The notes under the pieces: model-generated
The model's input: only the letters and a program-made list of their open reading frames with translations
Database searches by the model: none
Told to the model about the DNA's origin: nothing
Program-made: the position numbers and the translations under genes
Shown: positions 63,270 through 64,000 of the stretch, piece after piece
How positions within the stretch are numbered: the stretch's first letter is position 1
Layout: every line of letters starts with the position of its first letter
Assembly (NCBI GenBank): GCA_036273935.1
Contig: DASUGQ010000228.1
Location: forward strand, 1 to 64,000
Direction: 5' to 3'
DNA length: 64,000 nt
Source of the DNA: ZC4RG29 sp036273935
GTDB lineage: Bacteria > Bacteroidota > Bacteroidia > Cytophagales > Cyclobacteriaceae

Positions 63270-64000
63270 ATGACGCAAAATAAAATTAAAAGTATTCAAG
63301 ATTTTGGTCAGAGTATTTGGCTTGATTTCTTTGACCGGAAAATAGTCTCCTCAGGAGCCCTGGAAAGGATGATTGATAACGATGGTGTCACTGGAGTTAC
63401 TTCCAACCCTTCTATTTTTGAAAAGGCAATCAATGATAGTACAGATTATGATGAAGATATCGCATCACTCGCCAAACAAAAAATGAGTAACGACGATATT
63501 TTCCTTGCTCTTGCTGTTAAAGATGTAAAACGTGTCGCCGATTTGTTTAAACCGGTGTATGAGAAAACCAACGGGAATGACGGTTTTGTAAGCCTTGAGG
63601 TTTCGCCTCATCTTGCGCATGATACTGAATGTACAATTAAGCAGGTAAGGGAATTATGGAAAGCTGTTAACCGCAAAAACGCAATGATCAAAGTTCCCGG
63701 AACAGCAGAAGGCCTTGCTGCCATTCGTAAATGTGTCAGTGAAGGAATTAATATTAATATAACACTCCTTTTTGGTTTGCCCCGCTACGAGGAAGTAGTC
63801 AATGCCTATATACTTGGCCTGGAAGACAGAGTTAATGCTAATCGGCCTATTGACCACGTGACGTCCGTGGCCAGTTTTTTCCTAAGCCGTATTGATGTTA
63901 TGATCGATCCTATCTTAGCTAACAAAGGATTAACCAATCTAAAAGGAAAAGTCGCTATTGCCTCCGCGAAAAAAGCTTATCAAATATACCGTGAAATATT
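63270..64000 (+). CDS. tal: Transaldolase (block B), cut by the window end
   Basis: About 243 residues are visible: GVTSNPSIFEKAI, SLEVSPHLAHDTECT, the Schiff-base Lys region NAMIKVPGTAEG and SFFLSRIDVMIDPIL. It is closely similar to the copy at 15397, including the start (SIQDFGQSIWLDFFDRKI). It lies 150 bp after the AhpD-like gene. The C-terminal third lies outside the window, so integrity cannot be judged. Confidence 0.9.
   Translation, partial: MTQNKIKSIQDFGQSIWLDFFDRKIVSSGALERMIDNDGVTGVTSNPSIFEKAINDSTDYDEDIASLAKQKMSNDDIFLALAVKDVKRVADLFKPVYEKTNGNDGFVSLEVSPHLAHDTECTIKQVRELWKAVNRKNAMIKVPGTAEGLAAIRKCVSEGININITLLFGLPRYEEVVNAYILGLEDRVNANRPIDHVTSVASFFLSRIDVMIDPILANKGLTNLKGKVAIASAKKAYQIYREI

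Noticed and set aside
1..64000. CRISPR arrays, tRNA or rRNA genes, transposases
   Set aside because: No regular repeat-spacer pattern, cloverleaf or ribosomal RNA core, and no transposase or integrase motif was seen on either strand.

Overview
The window looks like a chromosomal segment of a Bacteroidota bacterium, probably Cytophagales-like; this is an inference from gene types and promoter style. Supporting signs are a short 286-residue housekeeping sigma factor, TAnnTTTG-type -7 boxes, an RND operon ending in a DUF2141 gene, an MCP four-helix-bundle sensor, ResB-CcsA fused in one protein, and several small protein families I know mainly from this phylum. No tRNA, rRNA, CRISPR array, transposase or phage gene was seen.

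Layout. 1-7 kb: stress and NO-related genes (two group III truncated haemoglobins, an Fe-S type Rrf2 regulator, a hemerythrin, a peroxiredoxin), argC, a LysR regulator, a frameshifted Cys/Met PLP lyase and a GreA/Rnk-like gene. 7-9.2 kb: MscS channel and four-helix-bundle sensor. 9.6-21 kb: block A, a central-metabolism/stress cassette (aconitase relic, GAPDH, DUF488, flavin reductase, phosphoribosyltransferase, hibernation-factor relic, transaldolase, glycosyltransferase, GH63-like glucosidase). 21-29 kb: a leftward TetR-controlled RND efflux operon. 29-38.6 kb: an unusual haem-copper reductase (subunits I and II plus SCO), a second TetR, ResB-CcsA and a dihaem peroxidase. 38.9-43.4 kb: hemA, folE, sigma factor and a Crp/Fnr regulator. 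43.4-49.4 kb: small stress genes (YceI, SDR, VOC, OsmC, cupins) with many broken genes. 49.4-64 kb: block B, a second and fuller copy of the cassette (GH63-like, aconitase, GAPDH, UspA, DUF488, flavin reductase, phosphoribosyltransferase, GH57, GT4, AhpD-like, transaldolase running off the end).

The strongest signal is regulatory. Three regions (14.35, 58.78 and 62.02 kb) each carry a leftward sigma-54 type -24/-12 promoter (GG-N10-GC) and, exactly 71 bp further upstream, a palindrome TACCC-N3-GGGTA placed where an enhancer-binding activator would sit. They head block A, the main part of block B, and the GT4-GH57 unit. This suggests a sigma-54 regulon joining glycogen/sugar metabolism, lower glycolysis, aconitase, ribosome hibernation and stress proteins, present twice and decaying unevenly.

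A second theme is nitrogen oxides and low oxygen. The subunit I gene has Asn where oxygen reductases have the cross-linked Tyr, so it may be a CuA-type NO reductase. Two promoters at 43.8 and 44.7 kb share an FNR-type box 55 bp from an identical TAACTTTG. Many small genes are frameshifted, often in short homopolymers, so real decay and assembly errors must be separated before functional claims are made.
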